Shown here: in pieces, positions 44,510 through 53,239 of the stretch
Position numbering within the stretch: position 1 is the stretch's first letter
Layout: every line of letters begins with the position of its first letter
From: Pedobacter paludis
GTDB lineage: Bacteria > Bacteroidota > Bacteroidia > Sphingobacteriales > Sphingobacteriaceae
Length of the DNA stretch: 64,000 bases
Reading direction: 5' to 3'
Assembly (NCBI RefSeq): GCF_003173575.1
Contig: NZ_QGNY01000004.1
Span: forward strand, 372,001 to 436,000
Notes under the pieces: model-generated
The model's input: the letters and a program-made list of their open reading frames with translations, nothing else
Database searches by the model: none
What the model was told of the DNA's origin: nothing
Made by a program: the position numbers and the translations under genes

Positions 44510-44977
44510 TTAAACCAGAAGTCCTTTAATATCGGCCGGAGAATAATTGATCGATTTTAAGGTTTTATCGTCACCTTTTCTGAAAACCAAAAACAGTCCA
44601 TCAATTTCTTTGTAATAAGATTCTGTTTGGTCTTTATCGAAATAATACTTGATGGTTTGTTCGGCTTCATCCACCGTTTTGCAAGCCTTGCTCATGTTAG
44701 AACGATGAACTTCATCAAACAGTGTTTTAAATTTTCCGCCCAAACCAAACTCATGGATGGCACCAGCCAAAACATACTGTAAATCGCAAAGTGCATCAGC
44801 AACTTCAACCAAATCATCGTTTTCAACTGCTTCCTGTAATTCTTTTAGCTCTTCTGCCAACAACGAAATACGTAGGTTCGCTCTCTGCTTTGACGGAATA
44901 ATTGGCGTTTCTAATATTGGGTGTTTAAAAGTGGTGTGAAATTCTGCAACTTGATTTAAGGAATTTGTTTCTTGCAT
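44510..44977 (-). CDS. MazG/PRA-PH-like nucleotide pyrophosphohydrolase
   Basis: 155 residues. An all-alpha NTP pyrophosphatase fold is indicated by the metal-binding pattern EELKELQEAVE followed by DLVEVADALCDLQYVLAGA (ExxE...ExxD). It would hydrolyse a nucleoside triphosphate, dNTP or similar to the monophosphate and PPi, a housekeeping role. It resembles short phosphoribosyl-ATP pyrophosphohydrolase-like proteins of this phylum, but no histidine biosynthesis genes are nearby. A -7 box at 45006-45013 lies upstream, next to the tandem repeat array. Confidence 0.82.
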   Translation of the reverse strand: MQETNSLNQVAEFHTTFKHPILETPIIPSKQRANLRISLLAEELKELQEAVENDDLVEVADALCDLQYVLAGAIHEFGLGGKFKTLFDEVHRSNMSKACKTVDEAEQTIKYYFDKDQTESYYKEIDGLFLVFRKGDDKTLKSINYSPADIKGLLV

Positions 44978-45005
44978 GGCATTGTTTGGTTTAATCTTTA
45001 TGCAA

Positions 45006-45013
45006 CAAACTTA
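45006..45013 (-). promoter_or_regulatory. Candidate -7 box of the pyrophosphohydrolase gene
   Basis: Minus strand TAAGTTTG matches TAnnTTTG, about 30 bases before ATG 44977. No matching -33 box. Confidence 0.45.
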
Positions 45014-45204
45014 AAAAAATCGAAGTAAATAATTTGGGGAATTTATAAACAGGGTAAGAGCGTAACTGGTTAACTATTTAAATTGGTTAACTGCCTAGGC
45101 CGGTTAACCAATTGCTATCCATCGGCTGAAGCACGACGGCAATGAATAAAGCAAAACGTTTAAATTATACAGCTTAGATAAATCCGCTGTTTTATATCCA
45201 AAAA

Positions 45205-45740
45205 ATTAACCAACTAATCAATTCGCTACAACCATAGCATCTTTTGCTAATTTTTCCCGCAGATCAAAATGATTTTCGCTGACAATCTGCGCCCATCTTT
45301 TTAATATGCGGGACTAAAATCGGTATGGCCAATAACCAATTTTAAAATTCAAACAATTAACCAACTAATCAATTCGCTACAACCATAGCATCTTTTGCTA
45401 ATTTTTCCTGCAGATCAAAATGATTTTCGCTGACAATCTGCGCCCATCTTTTAATATGCGGGACTAAAATCGGTATGGCCAATTAACCAATTTTACAATT
45501 CGAACAATTAACCAACTAATCAATTGGCTACAACCATAGCATCTTTTGCTTAATATTCCCGCAGATCAAAATGATTTTCGCTGACAATCTGCGCCCATCT
45601 TTTTAATATGCGGGGCTAAAATCAGTATGGCCAATTAACCAATTTACAATTCAAACAATTAACCAACTAATCAATTGGCTACAACCATAGCATCTTTTGC
45701 TAATTTTTCCCGCAAATCAAAATGATTTTCGCTGACTATT
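45205..45740. repeat. 151-bp tandem repeat array, about 3.5 copies
   Basis: Copies begin at 45205, 45356, 45507 and 45658, each with ATTAACCAACTAATCAATT, an exact 151-base period; the fourth breaks off near 45740. Each unit holds CCGCAGAT and ATCTGCG arms about 20 bases apart and a second GCGGGA arm further on, so alternative stems (CGCAGAT/ATCTGCG or CCCGCA/TGCGGG) are possible. Copies differ by a few substitutions and single-base indels, showing they are diverging. No open frame is conserved across the units. The array fills most of the 827-base gap between the pyrophosphohydrolase start and the LytTR regulator stop; the left part, 44978-45204, has GGTTAAC-rich AT DNA. Confidence 0.85.
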
Positions 45741-45804
45741 GTTCAATCAGTTAACCAATTTTTACAATTTAAACAGTTAAACAGTTTAAACAATTAACCT
45801 TCCT

Positions 45805-46533
45805 CTACCGTTTCTTCCCTTCTCTTACCACTTTAAAAAACTCTTCTTTATATGTTTCGCCTATAGGGATGGCTTGATCATTAATATAAACCGTATTTCC
45901 ATCGATCATTTTGATTTTTTCTATGGAAATTATGTACGATTTATGTATGCGATAGAAAGGTGGTTTTGGCAATTCAACTTCAAGTTCTCGGAGGGCTTGG
46001 TAGGTTATAATCCGCTGGGTTGCGGTATATACTGAAACGTAATTTTTTAATCCTTCTATGTAAAGAATATCATCATAGTTTACCTTGATGAATTTATTTT
46101 TGGTATCGCCTTTAATAAAGATAAAATCGTTACCCTGAGCTTGTGTCTGTGTAACTTCCCGCTGAACAGGCGCAACTGGTGCTAAAATTTGCTGTGCTTT
46201 TGTAGCGGCCTTGTAAAAACGTTCATAAGAAATCGGTTTTAAAAGATAGTCTACCACATCCAGCTCAAAACCTTCTAAAGCATATTCTGGATAGGCCGTG
46301 GTTAAAATTACCTTACACTTACCGCCACAGATTTTTAGAAACTGGATTCCGGTTAGTTCTGGCATTTGGATATCCAAAAATACCAGATCAACTTTACCTT
46401 CCTGCACCAAATTTAGAGCTTCAAATGCATTGGTTGTAGTGCCCACCAATTCCAAAAAGGGAGTTTTATTGATAAAAGCAGCAATAATATCTGAAGCGTA
46501 AGATTCATCATCAACGGCAAGGCAACGGATCAT
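45805..46533 (-). CDS. LytTR-family response regulator
   Basis: 242 residues. Receiver domain with D8/D9 in VDDE and phospho-acceptor D54 in FLDIQMPEL, K in LLKPISYERF, then a LytTR DNA-binding domain from about residue 140 (DDILYIEGLKNYVSVYT, YRIHKSYIISIEKIK). The adjacent upstream gene encodes its likely partner kinase (65-base gap, same strand). Regulated genes are unknown; in this phylum such pairs are frequent and often control nearby or unlinked exporter genes. Confidence 0.93.
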   Translation of the reverse strand: MIRCLAVDDESYASDIIAAFINKTPFLELVGTTTNAFEALNLVQEGKVDLVFLDIQMPELTGIQFLKICGGKCKVILTTAYPEYALEGFELDVVDYLLKPISYERFYKAATKAQQILAPVAPVQREVTQTQAQGNDFIFIKGDTKNKFIKVNYDDILYIEGLKNYVSVYTATQRIITYQALRELEVELPKPPFYRIHKSYIISIEKIKMIDGNTVYINDQAIPIGETYKEEFFKVVREGKKR

Positions 46534-46598
46534 ATTTCTTTTTTTTGAATGGGTAAAAATTACGGATTAAAGCGCTAAATCTAAAAAAATTATCGGCT

Positions 46599-47606
46599 TT
46601 AAATGTTCAAAATTAATGTGGTTTTATAAGTGTTTCCATTGTTAGAAACCAAAAGTTCGTGTTTATCGGGATAAATTAAATCTAATCTACGCTGAATGTT
46701 CACCAAGCCTACACCACTCGAATGATCTTTCTGAGCATGACTGATTTTATTGCTAACCTCAAAACTCAATCGATTATTTTGAACTTTCAACTTTATGCGA
46801 ACGGGTTGTTTTTCATCATTTACTACGCCATGTTTAAAAGCATTTTCTACAAATGGAATCAACATTAAGGCTGCAACTTTTTGTTCTGCAATTCCATCTG
46901 TTGTAAATTCGACATAGAACTTTGGTTCAAACCTCATTTTAAACAACTCAATATAGCTTTCTAAATATTCAACCTCTTTTGTTAGGGTAACTTTCCCATC
47001 CGGACTATCGTTTAAAGTGTAACGCATTAAATCCGAAAGGCGTAAAACAGCATTGGCCAGTTTATCAGAAACCGGTATAGCCAACGAATACACGTAATTT
47101 AAAGTGTTATATAAAAAATGTGGATTAATTTGGGATTTAAGAAAGGCCAATTCGGATTTTACGACTTCATCCTTAAGTTTTCTATTCGAAATCTCCGACT
47201 GGAAGTTTTGCTGAATGCTAAAAACCGCAGCTGGAATTACCAAAAATGAAATGCTATAATAAATATTATCCGAGATATACTTTGCCATAGGTGTATCATC
47301 AGAATAATTCTTCATACCAAACCATTGGAAGTATAAAATTTGCTCTATAAAATACCGCATAGCGATGAATAAAGCCATTGTAAATAAAATTCCTAAAATA
47401 AGCTGAGGGATTTTACTGCGGTTTAAAAACGATGGATAAAGCCATAAATAACAAACGTAAAATTCTACAATTTGGATAAAATTCATGGAAATATCAAAAG
47501 CCGCAGCACTAAGCGTTATGCCTTTAATTAACATTTCTCCATAGAAATATGCTAAAACCAGTACCCAGCAAAGAATGTGAATGGAAATAATTTTGATTTT
47601 CTTCAT
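46599..47606 (-). CDS. LytS-like sensor histidine kinase
   Basis: 335 residues. Four membrane helices fill about residues 5-130 with no large extracellular sensor. The His_kinase dimerisation motif SQINPHFLYNTLNYVYSLA contains phospho-acceptor H163, and the ATPase domain has VENAFKHGV (N box) and GVGLVNIQRRLDLIY (G box). Signal is unknown and may be membrane state. It is the first gene of a two-gene operon with the LytTR regulator that follows. Confidence 0.93.
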   Translation of the reverse strand: MKKIKIISIHILCWVLVLAYFYGEMLIKGITLSAAAFDISMNFIQIVEFYVCYLWLYPSFLNRSKIPQLILGILFTMALFIAMRYFIEQILYFQWFGMKNYSDDTPMAKYISDNIYYSISFLVIPAAVFSIQQNFQSEISNRKLKDEVVKSELAFLKSQINPHFLYNTLNYVYSLAIPVSDKLANAVLRLSDLMRYTLNDSPDGKVTLTKEVEYLESYIELFKMRFEPKFYVEFTTDGIAEQKVAALMLIPFVENAFKHGVVNDEKQPVRIKLKVQNNRLSFEVSNKISHAQKDHSSGVGLVNIQRRLDLIYPDKHELLVSNNGNTYKTTLILNI

Positions 47607-47703
47607 GGTTTAAAGCTAGAAAAAGTATGACCTCGATGGAACTTTGTTATTCCAACACCTTAAAAAATTATCCCAACGCCTATTCTATGTTTAAATATGT
47701 TGT

Positions 47704-48186
47704 TTATAAAACCAACAACATCCAAACATTACAAGCAAAGTGTCCTGAATTTCCTAAAGGAGCTGAGAGTTTTTTGAAACCAATTTTTTCATACATCGAA
47801 ATTGCCGTTGTAAGTTCAGGGAAGGATTCTAGGTAAATTTCATTATAGCCAAAATGCTGGGCAGATTCTATGCTTTTCTGCATCAGCATTTTGCCAACAC
47901 CCTTACCTCTAGCTTCAGCAGAAGTGTAAAGCTTTACCAATTCTACACAGCCATCTGGCAAACCTGAAGTTGGATAAATGCCACAACCGCCTATTAAAAT
48001 GCCATCTTCTTCAGCAATCCAATAGTCAGACTGCTCAACGGTAAAAACATCCGATAGATGATCAGTTGTGGGATCTGTATAAACCGTTCCCGGTTTATCG
48101 ACCTTGAATTCTCTTAGAACAGTTCTTATCAATTCAGCAAGCACCGCGTTATCTCTTTCCTCTATTTTACGATAGGTAATGGCCAT
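47704..48186 (-). CDS. GNAT-family N-acetyltransferase
   Basis: 160 residues. The acetyl-CoA pyrophosphate-binding loop reads ARGKGVGKML within VELVKLYTSAEARGKG; ESFPELTTAISMYEKIGF completes the GNAT fold. It is similar to small acetyltransferases acting on amines or protein termini; substrate unknown. A -7 box at 48200-48207 gives an almost leaderless transcript. Confidence 0.88.
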   Translation of the reverse strand: MAITYRKIEERDNAVLAELIRTVLREFKVDKPGTVYTDPTTDHLSDVFTVEQSDYWIAEEDGILIGGCGIYPTSGLPDGCVELVKLYTSAEARGKGVGKMLMQKSIESAQHFGYNEIYLESFPELTTAISMYEKIGFKKLSAPLGNSGHFACNVWMLLVL

Positions 48187-48199
48187 GGTATTTTTTTTC

Positions 48200-48207
48200 C
48201 AAAGTTA
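48200..48207 (-). promoter_or_regulatory. Candidate -7 box of the acetyltransferase gene
   Basis: Minus strand TAACTTTG matches TAnnTTTG, 14-21 bases before ATG 48186. Confidence 0.45.
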
Positions 48208-48285
48208 AACATCCATCCATATGCTTTAAAGAAAAAATAAACTTAGTAACAAAGCTCTATAAGTACTAAATCGACCGCTCTTAAA

Positions 48286-48293
48286 TAGATTTG
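48286..48293 (+). promoter_or_regulatory. Candidate -7 box of the LEA-type lipoprotein gene
   Basis: TAGATTTG matches TAnnTTTG, about 80 bases before ATG 48373, within AT-rich DNA. A run of CACACACA sits just before the start codon. Confidence 0.4.
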
Positions 48294-48372
48294 TTATTTT
48301 GGCGTTATGTTTGCACTACACAATTGCCCGATGTTTTGAGGCAAAAATTCCATTCACTAACACACACACAAA

Positions 48373-48972
48373 ATGAAACAAAAACTATTGCTTTGCCTTT
48401 TCACAATATCCATTTTTGGATGTGGAATAAACAGGCAAGCCCAACAGATTAAAGCGCTTGAAGACTGTACTTATAAAATCACAAGCGTTCAACAGGTATT
48501 GATTGCGGGAACAGATGTTAAAAGATTAATCGATCAACAAAATTTTAACATTGGAAGTTTGCCTGGTGTTGCTTTGGGTTTATTGAGAAAAGACATTCCA
48601 CTTAGGGCAAACTTAAACTTGGAGATTACCAATCCATCTGAAAACTTGGCTGCAATTAACCAGTTTGAGTACAAAATCCTGGTCAACAATACCGATTTGG
48701 CTGAAGGAATTATCAACCAGAATGTAAGCATTGCCCAAGGACAAACCGTAACAGTTCCTGTTCAGCTTAATAGCAATATTTACAGCTTAATTTCTAGCGG
48801 GACTGTTTTAAACGACATTATTAAAGCAGCACAGAAAGGCTCTTCAAAAGATGAAAAGCTCGGTTTGCTCACCATCAAGATTAAGCCGACATTTATGATT
48901 GGAAATACGCCGTTTAAATATCCGGGATACATTACCATTAATAAAGACATTAGCAGCAAGATTCTGCTTTAA
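48373..48972 (+). CDS. LEA type 2-like lipoprotein
   Basis: 199 residues. A lipoprotein signal with lipobox Cys at residue 17 (FTISIFGCG) is followed by a beta-rich domain with LRANLNLEITNPSENLAAIN and TVTVPVQLNSN, resembling LEA_2/WHy domains. Such proteins in this phylum are small envelope lipoproteins of unknown function; the family is linked to desiccation or stress in other organisms. It faces the S41 peptidase gene with two large hairpins between the two stops. Confidence 0.78.
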   Translation: MKQKLLLCLFTISIFGCGINRQAQQIKALEDCTYKITSVQQVLIAGTDVKRLIDQQNFNIGSLPGVALGLLRKDIPLRANLNLEITNPSENLAAINQFEYKILVNNTDLAEGIINQNVSIAQGQTVTVPVQLNSNIYSLISSGTVLNDIIKAAQKGSSKDEKLGLLTIKIKPTFMIGNTPFKYPGYITINKDISSKILL

Positions 48973-48982
48973 AATTTGATTC

Positions 48983-49031
48983 GACTTTCGAAATTTTAAC
49001 GGGGCTAAGCACTCAGGAAACTTCGAAAGTC
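48983..49031. terminator. First of two long-loop hairpins between convergent genes
   Basis: GACTTTCGAA (48983-48992) and TTCGAAAGTC (49022-49031) are perfectly complementary, with a 29-base loop. It lies 11 bases after the lipoprotein stop. The long loop suggests a repeat remnant as much as a classical terminator. Confidence 0.5.
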
Positions 49032-49054
49032 TCAAAGATGATTCCCTTCAAAAA

Positions 49055-49101
49055 AACTTGCGAAGTCTTTCAGCGCTTTGGCCTTTAAAACTTCGCAAGT
49101 T
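49055..49101. terminator. Second hairpin between convergent genes
   Basis: AACTTGCGAAGT (49055-49066) pairs perfectly with ACTTCGCAAGTT (49090-49101). The minus-strand side ends in a T run (AAAAAA on the plus strand before 49055), fitting termination of the S41 peptidase gene. Confidence 0.6.
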
Positions 49102-49107
49102 AATTTC

Positions 49108-50712
49108 TTAAAATTTCTTTGTTGGCATTTTAACCATACCCTTAAAGCTATTTTGATCTAAACTTAATTCCAAAGATTTGATTTCTGCAGACGAAAGTTT
49201 ATTTGGCATAACAGTAGATGTGGCACTCAAGCTTGCTGTTTTGGCTGCGGTAGCTACAAAACTTCCTGTTCTGGCATATAATAAAGCATAAGCCAATAAA
49301 GTTTCACTTTCATCACCCCAAGCTTTGGTTAAATCTTCATTTGCAGCCTTATCAACCGTCAAGCCAGAATAATAACCCCCCACACCATTTTTGTTTTTGG
49401 TTTCGAATTCGGGAATATACATATCCAGTTTATCAATTCTAATTGGGAAAAATCCAACAGGCTTGCCATAAGTTGTAGCACCAATTAGCTTCACATCCAT
49501 AACCGGTTTTAAACTATTAATGGTTAATTCGCTCGCAGAAGCTGTTCCGCTTCCTACTATAAAATAAATACGCCCTAAATTTAAGGAGCCAGATTTGGCA
49601 AATTTTTCAATATTATCTGCAGAGGTTGGTTGATAATTTAAATCGGCATAGGTAGCATATTTCCCATTTACGCCTGTAGTAAATGTTTGGAGTTTGCCAT
49701 CATTATCCAACAAAGGCTGATGAATTAATATAGAAGTCTTTCTTTGAGCAGCCGTAATATTCTGAAGGTAATCATTGTAATAATAAGTAAACATGGTATT
49801 GCCCGTTTCGGCAGTTGGAGCGGCTAAATTTATAATCTGAGTTGCCGTTGATACATAGCCACCACCGTTATACCTTAAATCTACCACAAGTTCGGTAACG
49901 CCCTGAGTAGCGAAGTTTGCAAATGCCGTATTTAAATCAGCCGTAGCATTATTGGTAAAACTATTAAATACAATGTAACCTACTTTTTTGGTTCCTGCCG
50001 TATAAATTCCGGTAAAAAGAATCGGCTTAACGGTATAGCTTGCATTGGTAACGGTTACATTCTTAGTAGCATTTGTTAAATCGACAAAAGTTAGGGTTAC
50101 GCTTGCGTTTGTTCCAAAAATGGCATTATTTAAATAGGTTACATTACTGCTGTTATAGGTTAAGTCGGTTCGCCCATTAACGGCTGTAATTCTACAACCT
50201 CGTGTTAAGCCTTGTTGAGCCGCTGGCGAAACTGGATAAACATATTTTACTCTTAAATCTGTAGTTGAGTTGTAGGTTACCGAAAAACCATAATCGTTTG
50301 CTGTTCCATTAATATCAGCTTTTAGAGCGCTTGTTTTAGATGCTGTTGTTACATAATCCAAAAAAGAATATTTTGGTTCAGCATATCCGCTTACATATTC
50401 ATATGATTTGCCCGTTGTTGGATCGTTAGAAAACTGGGTTAAGGCATAAAGTTCAGTTTCATTTGAGCTATATCCTCTCGGATTAAACGCAGCATAGGTT
50501 GGCAAAGAATTATACCAATAATAAAGTTCTTTCGAATACAAAAAAATCGAATCTTTGGTAAGCTCATCACGAGTGCCCACCGTAGTAGTGGTAGTCGTGG
50601 TTGTTGGTAGTGTTGTATCTTCTGGCGTGGCAGTATTTTTTTTACAGGAAACAAAAATACTCAAGCCTAAAAATGCCAAAACCAAGTAGGGTATGTTTTT
50701 ATTGTTTTTCAT
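49108..50712 (-). CDS. S41-family (C-terminal processing-like) peptidase lipoprotein
   Basis: 534 residues from ATG 50712, which places a lipobox Cys at residue 23 (LSIFVSCKKN); an earlier ATG at 50757 would bury the signal. A threonine-rich linker (TTTTTT) follows. A PDZ-like region (VSPAAQQGLTRGCRITAVNG) precedes the tail-specific protease core with VGYIVFNSF, LVDLRYNGGG and the nucleophile region GTASASELTINSL, with Lys in YGKPVGF. Likely cleaves proteins in the periplasm or at the outer membrane. It is convergent with the LEA-type lipoprotein gene. Confidence 0.9.
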   Translation of the reverse strand: MKNNKNIPYLVLAFLGLSIFVSCKKNTATPEDTTLPTTTTTTTTVGTRDELTKDSIFLYSKELYYWYNSLPTYAAFNPRGYSSNETELYALTQFSNDPTTGKSYEYVSGYAEPKYSFLDYVTTASKTSALKADINGTANDYGFSVTYNSTTDLRVKYVYPVSPAAQQGLTRGCRITAVNGRTDLTYNSSNVTYLNNAIFGTNASVTLTFVDLTNATKNVTVTNASYTVKPILFTGIYTAGTKKVGYIVFNSFTNNATADLNTAFANFATQGVTELVVDLRYNGGGYVSTATQIINLAAPTAETGNTMFTYYYNDYLQNITAAQRKTSILIHQPLLDNDGKLQTFTTGVNGKYATYADLNYQPTSADNIEKFAKSGSLNLGRIYFIVGSGTASASELTINSLKPVMDVKLIGATTYGKPVGFFPIRIDKLDMYIPEFETKNKNGVGGYYSGLTVDKAANEDLTKAWGDESETLLAYALLYARTGSFVATAAKTASLSATSTVMPNKLSSAEIKSLELSLDQNSFKGMVKMPTKKF

Positions 50713-50912
50713 GTGTGTGGATGTGCGGTTATTTGTATATACGGTAAAGCATCTCATTTAGTTGTTATAACAGTAACTTTTTAATTATCAGCAATCTAAA
50801 TCTAGCAAAAAACGTTATTTCATTATTAAAAGTATCGGTGAAATGGATTTATCTATCGATTAATGAATTTTTATGCTTGATACCCAATTGAATAAATAAA
50901 TATGAGTTTTAA

Positions 50913-51065
50913 ATGAAGAATGTAAAGAAAGAACACCTGCAAAGTAAAATATGTTTGGTCTGTTTAAAACCTTTTTCCTGGCGTAAAAAATGGGCCAAAA
51001 ATTGGGGTGATGTAAAATATTGTAGTGACCGTTGCAGAAGAGAAAAACAATCTAAATCAGATTGA
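50913..51065 (+). CDS. DUF2256-family small protein
   Basis: 50 residues. The full pattern of the family is present: [20 protein letters not shown] followed by YCSDRCRR, giving a C-x2-C...C-x3-C zinc-knuckle-like set (C14, C17, C37, C41). Function is unknown. A second ATG at 50902 is in another frame and stops at once. A longer ORF exists on the opposite strand through this region but has no protein-like pattern. It precedes the SRPBCC gene by 101 bases on the same strand. Confidence 0.85.
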   Translation: MKNVKKEHLQSKICLVCLKPFSWRKKWAKNWGDVKYCSDRCRREKQSKSD

Positions 51066-51166
51066 GCTATTAAATCTAATATTGCTAAAATGCCCCTTAA
51101 ATATGTCGCCTTTACACCGTAGTTTTTTATAAAAAGAGTTTCATATTTGAATATAAAACGAAGATC

Positions 51167-51595
51167 ATGGATAAAATAAAAATCAGCATCGAAATTAATG
51201 CTCCAGCAGAAAAAGTTTGGGCTGTTCTTTTGGGAAAAGATTCTTATCCTGAGTGGGCTGCCGTATTTGCAGAAGGCTCCAAAGCAGAAACAGACTGGCA
51301 AAAGGGAAGTAAAGCTTTATTTCTAGATTCTAATAATGAAGGAATGGTTTCAAGAATTGCCGATAATATTCCAAACGAATTTATGTCAATAGAACATTTA
51401 GGTATGATTAAGGACGGCAAAGAAGATTTAAATCATGAATGGAGCGGTGCAAAAGAAAATTACAACCTCAGCGAAAAAGATGGGAAAACTGAATTATTAA
51501 TTACCATGGATAGTAATGCAGAAATGCAGGCTTATTTCGAAGAAACATGGCCAAAGGCTTTGGATAAGATAAAGTTGTTGTCAGAAAACAAATAG
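51167..51595 (+). CDS. SRPBCC/AHSA1-like protein
   Basis: 142 residues. The START/SRPBCC fold is suggested by ISIEINAPAEKVWAVLLG at the N-terminus, and by FMSIEHLGMIKDGKED and the final helix EETWPKALDKIKLL, as in AHSA1-like (activator of Hsp90-like) proteins. Ligand or partner is unknown. Probably cytosolic. It stands alone, convergent with the SNase-like lipoprotein gene. Confidence 0.85.
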   Translation: MDKIKISIEINAPAEKVWAVLLGKDSYPEWAAVFAEGSKAETDWQKGSKALFLDSNNEGMVSRIADNIPNEFMSIEHLGMIKDGKEDLNHEWSGAKENYNLSEKDGKTELLITMDSNAEMQAYFEETWPKALDKIKLLSENK

Positions 51596-51717
51596 TTAAT
51601 CTTCCAACACTTGTCGTCCGACCATTATTTTTGTTTCATTACATTGCTGGAATTTTCATAAAGATTAGTTTTTTTAATTGTCCGTTGAACTTGCAAATAA
51701 TATTTAGCTGCAATTTT

Positions 51718-52287
51718 CTACCGCTCTTCTTGCCCTTTAAGCCAGATACCAAGTTTATTTTCCCTTGCATACTGTTCTGCCGTCTTTATTTGCTCAATAA
51801 AAATATTATATCCTTTTTTATCCACAAAAACTTTAACATCAGGTTTTTCATCTTCATATGATTGCTTCTCACTTTTTTCCATTTCATCCCAAGCCTTTGG
51901 TCTTATCATAGTTCCACCAGGGAAACAGCCATTTTTTATTAAATAGTTATTCAAAGTATCTTTACGATCTATTACCCAACAATAAATTATTTTTGAATCT
52001 TGCTCTTGGATTTGTGATGGCCCAAAAGAAGAAACCGGAACCACGAAGGCATTCCGATGCTTACTTAACCAATCAATGATCAGAGAGTCTGAATTTTCTG
52101 ATCTGGGCGTTCTAAAAAATCCTGACCCAAGTAAACAATAAGTATTCTTCGGCTCCTTGGAAATCGTTCCGAAAATAGATTTAAACTTAAAATCAGAAAT
52201 TCTTAAATGTTCTTTAGCTTTTTGGCCTTTGCAACTATTTAAAGTTAAAAGCAAGTACAGAATTAGGTATGTCGATATTCGCGTCAT
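51718..52287 (-). CDS. Lipoprotein with degenerate SNase-like C-terminus
   Basis: 189 residues from ATG 52287, which gives a lipoprotein signal with Cys at residue 19 (YLLLTLNSCKG). Starts at 52308 or 52410 would add residues and the last would overlap the MarR gene. The C-terminal half, LNNYLIKNGCFPGGTM and later AEQYARENKLGIW, recalls the end of the staphylococcal nuclease fold, but the Arg-Glu-Arg catalytic set was not found. Family is not known with certainty; an envelope protein of unknown function is the safest description. Confidence 0.65.
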   Translation of the reverse strand: MTRISTYLILYLLLTLNSCKGQKAKEHLRISDFKFKSIFGTISKEPKNTYCLLGSGFFRTPRSENSDSLIIDWLSKHRNAFVVPVSSFGPSQIQEQDSKIIYCWVIDRKDTLNNYLIKNGCFPGGTMIRPKAWDEMEKSEKQSYEDEKPDVKVFVDKKGYNIFIEQIKTAEQYARENKLGIWLKGQEER

Positions 52288-52336
52288 TTTGATTTTTTTA
52301 TGTAGCATAAAATACTGAACATGATTATTGTAATCG

Positions 52337-52795
52337 TTATTCGCTATTTTTTTCAATAAGTTGAACCATACTTTTATTAAATGTAGAAATTTTAGTATCC
52401 AATGGAGCAAAAAATTCTAGGTCTGCATTTTCTACTTCAACAAGTCCCTTTTGCAAAACAATTTCGCCACTAGGCGTTAATTTAATGGTTTTTGCCCTTG
52501 TGTCTTTTTCATGTTCTTGCCGCGTTATAAAGCCCTTATCTTCTAATGTTCGCAATACTTTAGATACCATCATTCTATCTGCATTGCTTTGGTTGGCAAT
52601 ATCTACTTGTGTAACTGCACTGCTCGTTTTTGATAGCCAGCCTAAGGCAGCCAACAGAACAAACTGTGTTTGCGTCAAGTCTAATGGATCTAGGCATTTC
52701 TTTAGTTTACGTTGCCAAAGCATGGTAACTTGTCCAAGCAAATAACCTGGACTATCTTTCGGACTTTTAAAATGAAATTCTATTTCTTTAGGCAT
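52337..52795 (-). CDS. MarR-family transcriptional regulator
   Basis: 152 residues. A winged helix of MarR type: LTQTQFVLLAALGWL, VTQVDIANQSNADRMMVSKV, the wing LEDKGFITRQEHEKDTRAKT, and dimerisation helices at both ends. It should respond to a small ligand. The start overlaps the stop of the EVE-domain gene by eight bases, so the two are co-translated with the VOC gene upstream. Probably autoregulates the VOC-EVE-MarR operon (inference). Confidence 0.9.
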   Translation of the reverse strand: MPKEIEFHFKSPKDSPGYLLGQVTMLWQRKLKKCLDPLDLTQTQFVLLAALGWLSKTSSAVTQVDIANQSNADRMMVSKVLRTLEDKGFITRQEHEKDTRAKTIKLTPSGEIVLQKGLVEVENADLEFFAPLDTKISTFNKSMVQLIEKNSE

Positions 52796-53228
52796 AATGA
52801 TGTTTAAGCATTCGTGATGAAATTAACTCAAAGTCGTGATTATTTATTTCAAAGAAACCAAATCGGAATGGATAACCCCAACTTTTTTTATTTTGAATAA
52901 AATTCAAATCCTCAATTAAAGGAAGAATTGAAATATCTTCACATGGCAAAAATTCGATATTGCGCCTTGAAGGGCAAAAGTCTTCCGAAACGTGAAACTG
53001 ATAAACTTCATCATCAATTACCTTTCCGAGCGCCGTAAATTCTTGGCATTTGTCTGGCATACCAAGTGTTTGTTTCCCCGAATAATAAATTACAAAATCT
53101 CCCTTCTTCATTCGCTTTAATGGGGAAGATTTTCCGTGGCAGGCCTGAGCAATTCCTTCAGCAATCCCATTTTTTACATGATCTTTTGAGGCCACAACTA
53201 TCCAGTATTTTAAATTTCTCTCCTTCAT
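52788..53228 (-). CDS. EVE domain-containing protein
   Basis: 146 residues forming one EVE (PUA-like) domain: YWIVVASKDHVKNGIAEGIA, MKKGDFVIYYSGKQ, ALGKVIDDEVYQF, and a C-terminal FGFFEINNHDF. The fold binds modified bases in DNA or RNA, and EVE genes often occur near methylation-related systems; none is visible here. It lies between the VOC gene (11-base gap) and the MarR gene (8-base overlap). Confidence 0.88.
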   Translation of the reverse strand: MKERNLKYWIVVASKDHVKNGIAEGIAQACHGKSSPLKRMKKGDFVIYYSGKQTLGMPDKCQEFTALGKVIDDEVYQFHVSEDFCPSRRNIEFLPCEDISILPLIEDLNFIQNKKSWGYPFRFGFFEINNHDFELISSRMLKHHYA

Positions 53229-53239
53229 TCGGCGCTGTT

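Noticed and set aside
45205..45740. CRISPR array
   Set aside because: The period is 151 bases, the whole unit repeats rather than a short repeat with unique spacers, and no cas gene is near.
50909..51301. 130-codon minus-strand frame over the DUF2256 gene
   Set aside because: It has a phenylalanine-rich off-frame composition and no motif, while the plus-strand DUF2256 and SRPBCC genes are both clear family matches.
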